Shown here piece by piece: positions 46,354-54,872 of a stretch of 64,000 nt of DNA. Position 1 is the stretch's first letter. Every line of letters starts with the position of its first letter. Made by a program: the position numbers and the translations under genes. Below the pieces are notes generated by a model. That model saw only the letters and a program-made list of their open reading frames with translations, was not told where the DNA came from and searched no databases. Source of the DNA: Aureibaculum luteum (lineage in GTDB: Bacteria > Bacteroidota > Bacteroidia > Flavobacteriales > Flavobacteriaceae); assembly GCF_003449015.1 (NCBI RefSeq), contig NZ_QRGD01000001.1, positions 744,001 to 808,000 of the forward strand, given 5' to 3'.

Positions 46354-47166
46354 ATGATGTTTTTAAAGCTATATATTCCCTTTGTATTGCTATCCACTTT
46401 ATTTCAGTGTAAACCTGAAATAAAAGAGATTTCTAATGATAAAAAAGCAGAAATTGAAGTAGAAAAAGAAATGGGTTTAGGTTTACTTAGTTTAACTTTT
46501 AACAAACCTTTAAAATTTTATAAAAACCCAACTGATTCCGTGGTTTTTGATCAACTTGAATTCATTAAAGATAGTCAATCTGAAACCAAAGGAAGGTTAT
46601 TATTTATATCCCAAACAGCATTTTCTCCATACAGAATGCATTCAGGAGACTCTGACACAATGGCTCAAGATCATATAAATAGAGGCTTGGTACGATTTGG
46701 ACCTGAATTACTATTTAGAGTATTAGAAAAAACAGATACCTACTTCAAAATTATAATTGATGAAAATACTTTTGAAACTGCTTATTTAAAAATTGATCCT
46801 AATTATGCACTTTACACTGAATTAAGTCAAGTTTATGCAAACAGTTGTTCTAATTGCCCCGGCTCTAATTACAACCCAGATTTTTATATTTACGAAACTT
46901 GGGAAAATTACTTTAAAAGATTACAGTTTATTACAATAAAAGGTTTAGATATTTATACGAATCCTGAAGGTATCATACTCTTAGAGCGAAATAATGAAGA
47001 TTTTTTACCATTTCAAGTTACCGAATTAAAAGGAGATTGGATAAAAGTTAAAAAAGCAAAGTTATATGCGAGTTATTTCGACGATAAGATAAATTACAAT
47101 GGTTGGGTACGTTGGAAAAATAACATGGATATTTTAGTAGACATCACAGAACAGACATATGAATGA
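46354..47166 (+). CDS. hypothetical lipoprotein
   Basis: 270 residues. The lipobox TLFQC follows a short hydrophobic start. Mixed beta sequence follows with a CSNCPGSN motif around residue 168 and YETWENYFKRLQ. The last third (IYTNPEGI...WIKVKKAKLYASYF) looks like an SH3-like fold. I do not recognise the family. It stands alone between two genes of unknown function. Confidence 0.65.
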   Translation: MMFLKLYIPFVLLSTLFQCKPEIKEISNDKKAEIEVEKEMGLGLLSLTFNKPLKFYKNPTDSVVFDQLEFIKDSQSETKGRLLFISQTAFSPYRMHSGDSDTMAQDHINRGLVRFGPELLFRVLEKTDTYFKIIIDENTFETAYLKIDPNYALYTELSQVYANSCSNCPGSNYNPDFYIYETWENYFKRLQFITIKGLDIYTNPEGIILLERNNEDFLPFQVTELKGDWIKVKKAKLYASYFDDKINYNGWVRWKNNMDILVDITEQTYE

Positions 47167-47251
47167 GTTCTGTAATAATAAATAGTATGTCTAAAATACA
47201 TTAGTTAACTACGAAAATAACTTTATACATTTAATTAGTAGTATGTCTATT

Positions 47252-47259
47252 TATCTTTG
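47252..47259 (+). promoter_or_regulatory. -7 box upstream of the MORN-repeat gene
   Basis: TATCTTTG fits TAnnTTTG and lies 20 nt before the ATG at 47279; the -33 element is not clear. Confidence 0.4.
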
Positions 47260-47278
47260 AATTACCAAATAAAGAAAA

Positions 47279-48445
47279 ATGCAAAAAGTAATTTATTTAT
47301 TTTTACTACATACATTATGGGGTTTTTCTCAAGAAACCAAGGTTGTTATTGATAGTATCTCTCAAGAAAAAACAATTTATTATGATACACAAGGATCTGT
47401 ATTGGGTGGACATTACGAAGTCTTTTATGCAAATGGAATTCTAAAAGAGAAAGGTCAAACATTAAACGAATTTGGATGCTGGATGGACAGTGGAAAATTT
47501 GAATATTACGATGAAAATGGAGTCCTAAATAAAACTGAATTTTATCACAATTGGCTTATAAATCTGGAAGACGGTTGCCATAGCACAATACAAGACATTA
47601 CCGTCAATGAATACCATGAAAATGGAAAATTAAAAGCAGAAAAGAGTTATCAAAGCTCTTATGAAGCCGATGAAAAAAATAAAGTGGGGGTCTGGAGAGA
47701 CTTTGACACCTACGGTTATGTTAACAACACCAAATCTTACCCATGGACGTATCCACATAAAGGACTACCAAATAACATTATAAAAGCAGAAAAAGCATTG
47801 GTAACTTTATTTGAAAAACTAAAAAACAGTGAGCCCCGAATACGCTATGAAAGTGTGGCTCCATCTTTTGAAAAAGAATTACTTGTAACTCTAAATTTAC
47901 AGAACAGTTGGCAATATCCATTTCAAGAATTGTCAAAAAAAATCAGAATCTTATCTTCTAAAGACAGTTTAATACGAACTTTTGCTTGGGATGAAAGAGA
48001 GGGTGGCAGTCGCCATAACATGAAAAGTTATATTCAATACAAAAATAATGATATTGTACAAATTGAAAATTTAAGAGATAACGAAGAAGAAAATGGTTTT
48101 AGAAATGCAACCATTAACGAAGTTGTTGCTTTTGATAATGGTTATTTTATTGTGGGTTGGGGCACTTTTGGTAGTGGAGCCATGCATTTGATAATTACCT
48201 ATTATAAATTTGTTGACGGTATTTTAAAACCTTGGCCAATTTTTGAAAATGATAAAACAGAATACGGCATTGAAATATCTAGAGGTGATAAATTCAATCT
48301 GAAAATTGATCCAAAATTGCAACAAATAACCTTTAATGAGACCTTGTATAATGAGGACATGGGTTACTATTATCAAACAGGAAAATTGACTACACTCGCT
48401 TTTATTGATCGGTTAAAGACCTTTGTAAAAAAAGAAGAAAAATAA
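47279..48445 (+). CDS. secreted protein with YwqK-like MORN repeats
   Basis: 388 residues: a signal peptide (ending GFSQ), then MORN-type repeats (HYEVFYANGILKEKGQ, GKFEYYDENGVLNKTEFYHNW, EYHENGKLKAEKSYQ) as found in YwqK-type proteins. A second, unrecognised beta-rich domain of about 200 residues follows. Some YwqK homologues are antitoxins, but no toxin is adjacent, so I do not assign that role. It is convergent with the epimerase gene. Confidence 0.65.
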   Translation: MQKVIYLFLLHTLWGFSQETKVVIDSISQEKTIYYDTQGSVLGGHYEVFYANGILKEKGQTLNEFGCWMDSGKFEYYDENGVLNKTEFYHNWLINLEDGCHSTIQDITVNEYHENGKLKAEKSYQSSYEADEKNKVGVWRDFDTYGYVNNTKSYPWTYPHKGLPNNIIKAEKALVTLFEKLKNSEPRIRYESVAPSFEKELLVTLNLQNSWQYPFQELSKKIRILSSKDSLIRTFAWDEREGGSRHNMKSYIQYKNNDIVQIENLRDNEEENGFRNATINEVVAFDNGYFIVGWGTFGSGAMHLIITYYKFVDGILKPWPIFENDKTEYGIEISRGDKFNLKIDPKLQQITFNETLYNEDMGYYYQTGKLTTLAFIDRLKTFVKKEEK

Positions 48446-48447
48446 AA

Positions 48448-49356
48448 TCAGTCAAAAATAGATGCCAAGGCATCATCAATCCATTCATATTGAAATTGAA
48501 ATCCTTGATTTTTTATTTTCGTATTGACTAAGTATTGACTTTCCAACACAATAGCTGACATCTCACCCAACACCAACTTTAATACAAAAGCAGGTATATT
48601 AGGTAACCAAATTGGTTTATTTAATTGTTTTGCAATGGCTTTGGTAAGCATTTTATTAGATACCGGATTAGAAGCTACAGCATTAAAAACACCATCATTA
48701 TTGTGTTCTATCGTAAATAAATACATATTTGCCATGTCGGTAACATGAATCCATGATTGAATTTGCTTACCGCTACCCAAAGGTGCACCAACATAATAGT
48801 TGATAGGTTTTACCATCTGATCTAAGGCTCCTCCATCACTTGAAAGTACAATTCCCGTTCGCAACTTAGACACGGTAATACCTAAACCTTCTAAGGTATC
48901 CACTTCATCTTCCCACTTTTTAACCACTTCTCCTAAAAAAGAATCGCTTATTACCCTGTTATCGGTCTCTCTATATTTTGCATCTAACGAAGAAGGATAA
49001 ATACCCAATGCAGATGCGGAAGAAAAATGAGTCACCTTATGCTCATTCTCAGAAAGTAATTTGTATAATAATTTAACGGTATCAATTCTACTATTGAGTA
49101 TATTTTGTTTTTGTTTATCAGTCCATCGTTTAGAAATGGAAGCTCCTGCCAAATTAATAATAGCATCAACACCCTCAATACAATTTATATCAATTTCTTG
49201 AGAGCTAGGATTGTAATAAAAACCTTTCTTTGAAGAAGAGTTAATGATTTTCTCTTTATTGGTAGTTAAATAATGAACAACATAATTTTTACGTGCACAA
49301 AGTGCCATAATTTCATTACCAATTAACCCTGTAGCTCCTGTAATTAATATTTTCAT
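48448..49356 (-). CDS. TIGR01777 family sugar-nucleotide epimerase-like protein
   Basis: 302 residues, an extended SDR Rossmann fold. NAD-binding GATGLIG at residues 7-13; NLAGASIS, SSASALGIYP and SWIHVTDMANMYLF fit the YfcH/SDR39U1 subfamily. The substrate is unknown. It begins 4 bp after a small membrane-protein gene and is likely co-translated. Confidence 0.9.
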   Translation of the reverse strand: MKILITGATGLIGNEIMALCARKNYVVHYLTTNKEKIINSSSKKGFYYNPSSQEIDINCIEGVDAIINLAGASISKRWTDKQKQNILNSRIDTVKLLYKLLSENEHKVTHFSSASALGIYPSSLDAKYRETDNRVISDSFLGEVVKKWEDEVDTLEGLGITVSKLRTGIVLSSDGGALDQMVKPINYYVGAPLGSGKQIQSWIHVTDMANMYLFTIEHNNDGVFNAVASNPVSNKMLTKAIAKQLNKPIWLPNIPAFVLKLVLGEMSAIVLESQYLVNTKIKNQGFQFQYEWIDDALASIFD

Positions 49357-49360
49357 ACAC

Positions 49361-49495
49361 TTATTTACTAAAAACCCGAGCCATTAAACTATCTGCATTT
49401 AACCAAATAAGAATTACCAAGAGTAATAATACAATCAATAGCATTGCTCTTTTTTGGTTAGGTTGTCTTCTTGGTCTTAATCTTTTAAACTCCAT
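49361..49495 (-). CDS. small membrane protein, 44 aa
   Basis: MEFKRLRPRRQPNQKRAMLL begins a short basic tail, followed by one membrane helix (about 18-32, LLIVLLLLVILIW) and a short outer part ending RVFSK. It is too short for usual gene finders, but the clean start, the ideal signal-anchor shape and the 4-bp gap to the epimerase gene support it. Confidence 0.6.
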   Translation of the reverse strand: MEFKRLRPRRQPNQKRAMLLIVLLLLVILIWLNADSLMARVFSK

Positions 49496-49549
49496 AATAC
49501 ATAAATATAATAATACTCAAAATTACAATTTTAAAAGCAAAATGCATAA

Positions 49550-49579
49550 TTGAGTATAATTTTAAAAACAGTACCTTTG
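49550..49579 (+). promoter_or_regulatory. lepA promoter
   Basis: TTG at 49550-49552 and TACCTTTG at 49572-49579, 19 nt apart. It lies 22 nt before the lepA start codon. Confidence 0.7.
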
Positions 49580-49600
49580 TTGACTTATTTTCTGAACTGA

Positions 49601-51397
49601 ATGAAGAACATCCGTAACTTTTGTATTATCGCCCATATTGACCATGGTAAAAGTACCTTGGCAGATAGATTGCTGGAATTTACTGGCACTGTAACCGATC
49701 GAGAAAAGCAAGATCAGTTGTTAGACAGTATGGACCTAGAGCGTGAGCGTGGTATTACCATTAAAAGTCATGCCATACAAATGGATTACATGTACGAAGG
49801 TGAAAAATATACACTTAACCTTATTGACACGCCTGGTCACGTCGATTTTTCTTACGAAGTATCGCGTTCCATTGCTGCATGTGAAGGAGCATTGTTAATT
49901 GTTGATGCCGCACAAAGTATTCAGGCACAGACCATTTCTAATTTATATTTAGCCTTAGAAAATGACTTGGAGATAATTCCGGTTCTTAATAAAGTTGATT
50001 TACCAAGTGCAAACCCGGAAGAAGTTACTGATGATATTGTAGACTTGATTGGTTGTAAACCTGAAGATGTAATTCCGGCAAGTGCAAAAACTGGATTAGG
50101 TATTGAAGAAATTTTAGAAGCGATAATTCACAAAGTTCCTGCACCAAAAGGAAATCCAGATGAACCATTACAAGCATTAATATTTGATTCTGTTTATAAC
50201 CCTTTTAGAGGTGTTGAAACCTATTTTAGAGTTTTAAATGGATCCATTAAAAAAGGTCAAAACATAAAATTCATTGCAACGGGCAAAACCTATTTTGCAG
50301 ATGAAGTGGGTACCTTAAAGTTAAAACAAGCACCTAAAGCTGAAATTAAAACAGGTGATGTTGGTTATCTAATTACAGGTATAAAAGAGGCAAAAGAAGT
50401 AAAGGTTGGTGATACTATTACAGATGCAAAAAACCCTACTACCAATGCTGTTGAAGGTTTTGAAGATGTTAAACCAATGGTTTTTGCCGGTATTTACCCT
50501 GTAGATACCGAAGATTATGAAGAGCTCAGAAATTCAATGGAAAAATTACAATTGAACGATGCTTCTCTTGTTTTTACGCCAGAAAGTTCTGCCGCATTAG
50601 GTTTCGGATTTCGATGTGGATTTTTAGGCATGTTACATCTTGAAATTATTCAAGAACGTTTAGAGCGTGAATTTGATATGACCGTAATTACTACGGTACC
50701 TAACGTATCTTACCATGCGTATACCCATAAAGATGTAAATACCAAGATTCTAGTTAATAACCCCACAGATTTACCAGATCCGTCAAGACTTGAACGTGTT
50801 GAGGAGCCTTATATTAAAGCCACAATAATTACAAAATCAGAGTTTGTAGGTAATGTAATGTCATTGTGTATAGAAAAACGTGGCGAAATTACCAATCAAA
50901 CCTATTTAACTACAGAACGTGTTGAACTTACTTTTGACATGCCGTTAGCAGAAATTGTATTTGATTTTTATGATCGGTTAAAAACGGTTTCTAAAGGATA
51001 TGCATCCTTCGATTATTCACCAATCGGTATGAGGGCTTCAAAACTAGTGAAAGTTGATATTTTACTGAATGCTCAGCCTGTAGATGCCCTTTCTGCATTA
51101 TTACATGCCGATAATGCCTATGGCATCGGTAAAAAAATGTGTGAAAAGTTAAGACAGTTAATTCCAAGACAACAATTTGACATTCCTATTCAAGCTGCTA
51201 TTGGTGCAAAAATTATCTCTAGAGAAACTATTAAAGCACTTCGTAAAGATGTTACCGCAAAATGTTATGGTGGTGATATTTCTCGTAAGCGTAAACTGTT
51301 AGAAAAACAGAAAAAAGGTAAAAAACGTATGCGTCAAGTAGGTAATGTAGAAATACCACAAGAAGCATTTATGTCTGTGCTGAAATTGAATGATTAA
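49601..51397 (+). CDS. lepA: elongation factor 4
   Basis: 598 residues, full length. G1 AHIDHGKST (11-19), switch [12 protein letters not shown]3 DTPGHVDF and G4 NKVDLP. The C-terminal domain unique to LepA ([33 protein letters not shown]) is complete. It rescues or remodels stalled ribosomes. Its last 224 bp before the stop are duplicated at 52532. Confidence 0.97.
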   Translation: MKNIRNFCIIAHIDHGKSTLADRLLEFTGTVTDREKQDQLLDSMDLERERGITIKSHAIQMDYMYEGEKYTLNLIDTPGHVDFSYEVSRSIAACEGALLIVDAAQSIQAQTISNLYLALENDLEIIPVLNKVDLPSANPEEVTDDIVDLIGCKPEDVIPASAKTGLGIEEILEAIIHKVPAPKGNPDEPLQALIFDSVYNPFRGVETYFRVLNGSIKKGQNIKFIATGKTYFADEVGTLKLKQAPKAEIKTGDVGYLITGIKEAKEVKVGDTITDAKNPTTNAVEGFEDVKPMVFAGIYPVDTEDYEELRNSMEKLQLNDASLVFTPESSAALGFGFRCGFLGMLHLEIIQERLEREFDMTVITTVPNVSYHAYTHKDVNTKILVNNPTDLPDPSRLERVEEPYIKATIITKSEFVGNVMSLCIEKRGEITNQTYLTTERVELTFDMPLAEIVFDFYDRLKTVSKGYASFDYSPIGMRASKLVKVDILLNAQPVDALSALLHADNAYGIGKKMCEKLRQLIPRQQFDIPIQAAIGAKIISRETIKALRKDVTAKCYGGDISRKRKLLEKQKKGKKRMRQVGNVEIPQEAFMSVLKLND

Positions 51398-51402
51398 AAC
51401 AT

Positions 51403-51432
51403 AAAAAAACCCGCAAAATTGCGGGTTTTTTT
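51403..51432 (+). terminator. lepA terminator
   Basis: CCCGCAA-AA-TTGCGGG between A7 and T7, starting about 10 bp past the lepA stop. Confidence 0.9.
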
Positions 51433-51454
51433 ATGTTTTAATAGGTGGTGATTA

Positions 51455-52387
51455 TTACCATTGCTTTTGTGTAGTACTCAAACCTTGATATAAAAAGGTT
51501 GAATTATTCGGTGAATCCGAATCTAAACTACTTGTATCTCCTGATGAATATAAAATTCTTTTATCATTATTGTTATATCCAGCGTCTCCATTAAATAAAT
51601 AAGCAAGATAACCCATATTTGTAATTTTAATGTTATTCCCTTTCAGTATAAAAAAATGATCTCCCTGATCAACTGTAGGTAAAACACCGCCTAGGTCTGA
51701 ATATCCAGTTTTAATGTCTGTTTCAGAAACTTTTACTTTATTACCAGCATGATTATCTGATTTACTATAGAATCTAAAAGCAAACACATAACTGTCTGCC
51801 GGTATATTAATTCCATTACCATTGGCCAATGTAAATGTTGGAGCATTTGCTTTTATGAGAGTATCATCTGTTAGGTAATCCGATTCTTCTGTTGCAACTT
51901 TACTCACTTCGTTTAATTTTAAAGCTAAGTTATCATACTCTGTTTTTGTAATTTCAATCCATGCTCCATCACTTGCAGCGGTATAAGCTACTTTAGAACT
52001 ACTTAAAAGAAACTCTAAATCATCCATATCATTTAGTGAAATGGTAACCTGTGCAGTTTCTGTAATTGAATTTCCCATTACATCAACAGTTGCAGTAATT
52101 GTTGGGTTAGTTTCAAAATCGAAAGTACTTGCATCTGCAACAGTAATTACGCCAGTTACGGCATCAATTGCAATAGCCCCTACCGGTGACTGACTGGCAA
52201 TACTGTATGCAAAAGTACCATCTGTACCTGTTGCGGTTACTGTACCTAAAACTGCCTCAATTGCTTGATTTTCATCAGCAGTAATATTAGCATCATTTAT
52301 ATTAAGTGTTGCCGGGTCGTCGCTACTACAACTAAATGCTAATACTGATACTGTTAATAGTAGTAATGTCCGTTTTAAGATTTTCAT
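51455..52387 (-). CDS. surface lipoprotein with cadherin-like repeat
   Basis: 310 residues. The lipobox FSC is followed by SSDD, like the surface-export signal of flavobacterial lipoproteins. A cadherin-like domain (about 28-125) reads ITADENQAIEAVLGTV, AIDAVTGVITVADASTFDFE. The C-terminal 180 residues are unrecognised. The gene is enclosed by lepA (convergent) and by the duplicated lepA 3' end, which suggests it arrived as cargo. Confidence 0.75.
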   Translation of the reverse strand: MKILKRTLLLLTVSVLAFSCSSDDPATLNINDANITADENQAIEAVLGTVTATGTDGTFAYSIASQSPVGAIAIDAVTGVITVADASTFDFETNPTITATVDVMGNSITETAQVTISLNDMDDLEFLLSSSKVAYTAASDGAWIEITKTEYDNLALKLNEVSKVATEESDYLTDDTLIKANAPTFTLANGNGINIPADSYVFAFRFYSKSDNHAGNKVKVSETDIKTGYSDLGGVLPTVDQGDHFFILKGNNIKITNMGYLAYLFNGDAGYNNNDKRILYSSGDTSSLDSDSPNNSTFLYQGLSTTQKQW

Positions 52388-52531
52388 AATAATAATTTTT
52401 TTAGGTTGATTTTAGTTTAGAACTACATATAACTAGTAAATGGATTATTTATTTCAATGGATTTCATTAATAAATCTAAATATTGAAAACAATCGCATTC
52501 TTTTTTTTGGAAAGTATAATAGGAGCACTAT

Positions 52532-52755
52532 AACAATTTGACATTCCTATTCAAGCTACTATTGGAGCAAAAATTATTTCTAAAGAAACCATTAAAGCAC
52601 TTCGTAAAGATGTTAACGTAAAATGTTATGGTGGTGATACTTCTCGTAAACGTAAACTGTTGGAAAAACAGAAAAAAGTTAAAAAACGTATGCGTCAAGT
52701 AGGTAATGTAGAAATACCACAAGAAGCATTTATGTCCGTATTGAAATTGAATGAT
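52532..52755 (+). pseudogene. duplicated 3' end of lepA
   Basis: 224 bp matching 51171-51394 without indels. It still reads openly ([16 protein letters not shown]...) but has substitutions at family-conserved positions: AK to VK, GGDIS to GGDTS, KKGKK to KKVKK. It also lost the stop codon and runs on to YCI. The upstream copy keeps the conserved residues, so this one is the decaying copy. No start or promoter is visible. Confidence 0.9.
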
Positions 52756-52861
52756 CAGTTAGGTTTTTCTCTAGCTTTTCCTTTATACTGTATTTAATTA
52801 ATGGCCTTGTATATGAGTTGTAGCGGATAAATTACTATTACTTTCAGGTTGTAATTTAATG

Positions 52862-52903
52862 AAAAAGCGGTTTAAGTAACAACTTAAACCGCTTTTTCTT
52901 ATT
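52862..52903. terminator. strong terminator before the kinase operon end
   Basis: AAAAAGCGGTTTAAGT (52862-52877), loop AACA, ACTTAAACCGCTTTTT (52882-52897). The stem is flanked by A and T runs, so it can work both ways. It ends the minus-strand operon whose last stop codon is at 52925. Confidence 0.85.
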
Positions 52904-52924
52904 TACGTTATTACCCAACGTAAT

Positions 52925-53122
52925 TTATTTTAATTTTTTTGACCTATCAATAATTTTCACTTCAAAATATCCATTCTTTTCTACACATTTAGAATTGTTT
53001 CTTAAATCAATTGCACCTGATTTTTGAATTCTAGAATGAATTGTAGCATTTGAAAATGGGTTTGAAAGTTTCCCTCTAGTCAAATTTTTATTTGGATTAT
53101 ATGACGTTTTATTTGCTTTCAT
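52925..53122 (-). CDS. small basic protein, last gene of kinase operon
   Basis: 65 residues, strongly basic (SYNPNKNLTRGKLSNPF, KIIDRSKKLK), with no membrane segment. I do not recognise it. It follows the kinase gene after 30 bp, on the same strand, and is followed by the operon terminator. The basic charge could suit nucleic acid binding or a role as kinase substrate; neither is shown. Confidence 0.6.
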   Translation of the reverse strand: MKANKTSYNPNKNLTRGKLSNPFSNATIHSRIQKSGAIDLRNNSKCVEKNGYFEVKIIDRSKKLK

Positions 53123-53152
53123 TTAATAAAACTTATTTGCAAAAGTACATAT

Positions 53153-54202
53153 TTAATATGACTTTAATATTTTCTTTAGTTCAATAGTCGCTTTATCAAT
53201 ACTTAAATTACTTCTAAAATTATCTTTTATTCTAGTCGTGTTTCCAGAGTCTTTCATTGTTTTAAATGCCTCTATATTAAATGAACCATTGTCTTGTTTT
53301 AACGAAATATCATAGGTTTTATTGTCTTGGTCTAAAACCCATTTATTCCCATTTGGAATACCGGTTAATTGCCAATCTAAATTTTCTTGAATTTTAGATA
53401 ATTCATTTAAAAACTCGATTAAGTTATTGTGTCTATCAACTGGATTTAATGAAAGTGCCTTTCTAATAACATTTCTTAATTTTTGAGGAATATGTGGCAA
53501 GAAAAATTGCCTGTCAGGAAATTTACCATTTGATATTAAACTGTCAAGTTCTGCTTTGTTTTTCACTCCAATTAATTGATTTTTAAAAACACCAGAACCA
53601 TTACAAATTCTATATAAAGTTAAACCAGCGTGGTAAATATCTACTTGAATCGTGAATTTATTTGTTAGAAGGCATTCTGGTGCTGTATGTAAACTATAAA
53701 ATCTATCTTGCTCTGCAACACTATGTATATTTGTGAATTTTGCTAAACCAAAATCAGTAACAAGTGCTTCATTAGAATCTGAAATTAAAATATTTGTTGG
53801 TTTAATATCAAAATGAATTAACCCTTTTGTGTGGATATGATTTAAACCAGATAAAAAGTCTATTGAATATTTCAATACTTCTCTTACAGTTAAAAATCTT
53901 GTATTAGTTAATGATTCTAGAGATCCATTTCCATAATGTGGCATTGCTATATAAATATGTTCGTCATCTTCACAAGAATAATTTACAGAAACTATATTTT
54001 GATGTTTAGAAGCGTATAAACATTTTGCTTCTTTATAATAATCATTTGGTGATTTGAAATCTTTTTTTGGAATTCTTTTTATTACAATATCTGCATCAAA
54101 TTGTTTGTCGTGTGCTATAAAAACATCAGAGTTTTTTCCTTCTGCACCTATATTTTTTTTTAACTCAAAGTTTAATTTTGCTTCTCTTAGTCCTATATTC
54201 AT
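53153..54202 (-). CDS. Ser/Thr protein kinase (Hanks type)
   Basis: 349 residues, cytoplasmic, without membrane helix. Kinase domain about 12-275: loop IGAEGKNSDVF, Lys42 (VIKRIPKK), Glu58, catalytic loop HFDIKPTN (Asp132; HFD in place of HRD), DFG 150-152 and APECLL. All catalytic residues are present, so it should be active. The last 75 residues form a separate unrecognised part. The start codon lies 1 bp after the stop of the preceding gene, giving translational coupling. Confidence 0.92.
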   Translation of the reverse strand: MNIGLREAKLNFELKKNIGAEGKNSDVFIAHDKQFDADIVIKRIPKKDFKSPNDYYKEAKCLYASKHQNIVSVNYSCEDDEHIYIAMPHYGNGSLESLTNTRFLTVREVLKYSIDFLSGLNHIHTKGLIHFDIKPTNILISDSNEALVTDFGLAKFTNIHSVAEQDRFYSLHTAPECLLTNKFTIQVDIYHAGLTLYRICNGSGVFKNQLIGVKNKAELDSLISNGKFPDRQFFLPHIPQKLRNVIRKALSLNPVDRHNNLIEFLNELSKIQENLDWQLTGIPNGNKWVLDQDNKTYDISLKQDNGSFNIEAFKTMKDSGNTTRIKDNFRSNLSIDKATIELKKILKSY

Positions 54203-54203
54203 A

Positions 54204-54671
54204 TTATAAATTTAATGCAGCAAGTGCTGATAATATTGCTTCTCTTTCTGTTTCGCTGTTATTTTCAAGAAATGCTAATTCATCTGGAATATGTTCTCCT
54301 TTAATAATTTTTTTTAAATCACCATTATTTGCAAATCCTAACAATCTTGAAATTTTAGAAATATTTCCTCCAAAATATTTTTGTACCGAACAACTTGAAA
54401 ATAATTCTTGAATTATGGCTTCTATGGAAATTCTTTGAATATTAAGCCTTTGAGCATTTCCTTCTGTTATTTTTATACCTGCTTTAGTAACATTATATTG
54501 ATTAATGATATCTATAATTGTTTTTCTAATAAAATTTAGTCTATCAGGTATTTCAAGAGAGAGAGGTAAGGTAAGTTTATCTATCGCTATAACATTATTT
54601 TCTGTACCATTTTGTTCAATTATTGCGAAGTATATTTCTTTTGGGTTTGCTCTAATTCCGATTGAGTTCAT
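54204..54671 (-). CDS. RNase H-like fold protein (DUF3010-like)
   Basis: 155 residues. The opening MNSIGIRANPKEIYFAIIEQ, then RKTIIDIINQYNVTKAGIKI and a helix TEGNAQRLNIQRISIEAIIQ, resembles RNase H/RuvC-like folds and, loosely, DUF3010 proteins. The set of acidic residues expected of an active nuclease is not obvious. It is the first gene of the operon and is coupled to the kinase gene. The fold call is from pattern only, so confidence is moderate. Confidence 0.6.
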   Translation of the reverse strand: MNSIGIRANPKEIYFAIIEQNGTENNVIAIDKLTLPLSLEIPDRLNFIRKTIIDIINQYNVTKAGIKITEGNAQRLNIQRISIEAIIQELFSSCSVQKYFGGNISKISRLLGFANNGDLKKIIKGEHIPDELAFLENNSETEREAILSALAALNL

Positions 54672-54775
54672 TTTTTGTTTATTGTTGGTCTTATGTTAGG
54701 TAACAGCGTCTCTGCTATGGTTAGTACGGGACTTAAAAGTAGTGAACTTTCGATTAAGCACTTAGCCAAAACTAT

Positions 54776-54870
54776 GTATTTTGTTTTATCTTTTTTGTTC
54801 TAAAGCCAAATCAAAAAGATTTGGCGGATTTTTTTAAATGCTTTAAACATTGGGTTAAGCACTAAACCCG
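54776..54870. repeat. repeated palindromic spacer, copy A
   Basis: It contains AAAGCCAAATC-AAAAA-GATTTGGCGG and then AAACATTGGGTTAAGCACTAA. Copy B (56161-56248) repeats the same blocks in the same order and orientation, including the preceding ATTTTGTTTTAT. It lies between the TIR-like gene and the kinase operon. Confidence 0.65.
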
Positions 54871-54872
54871 TA

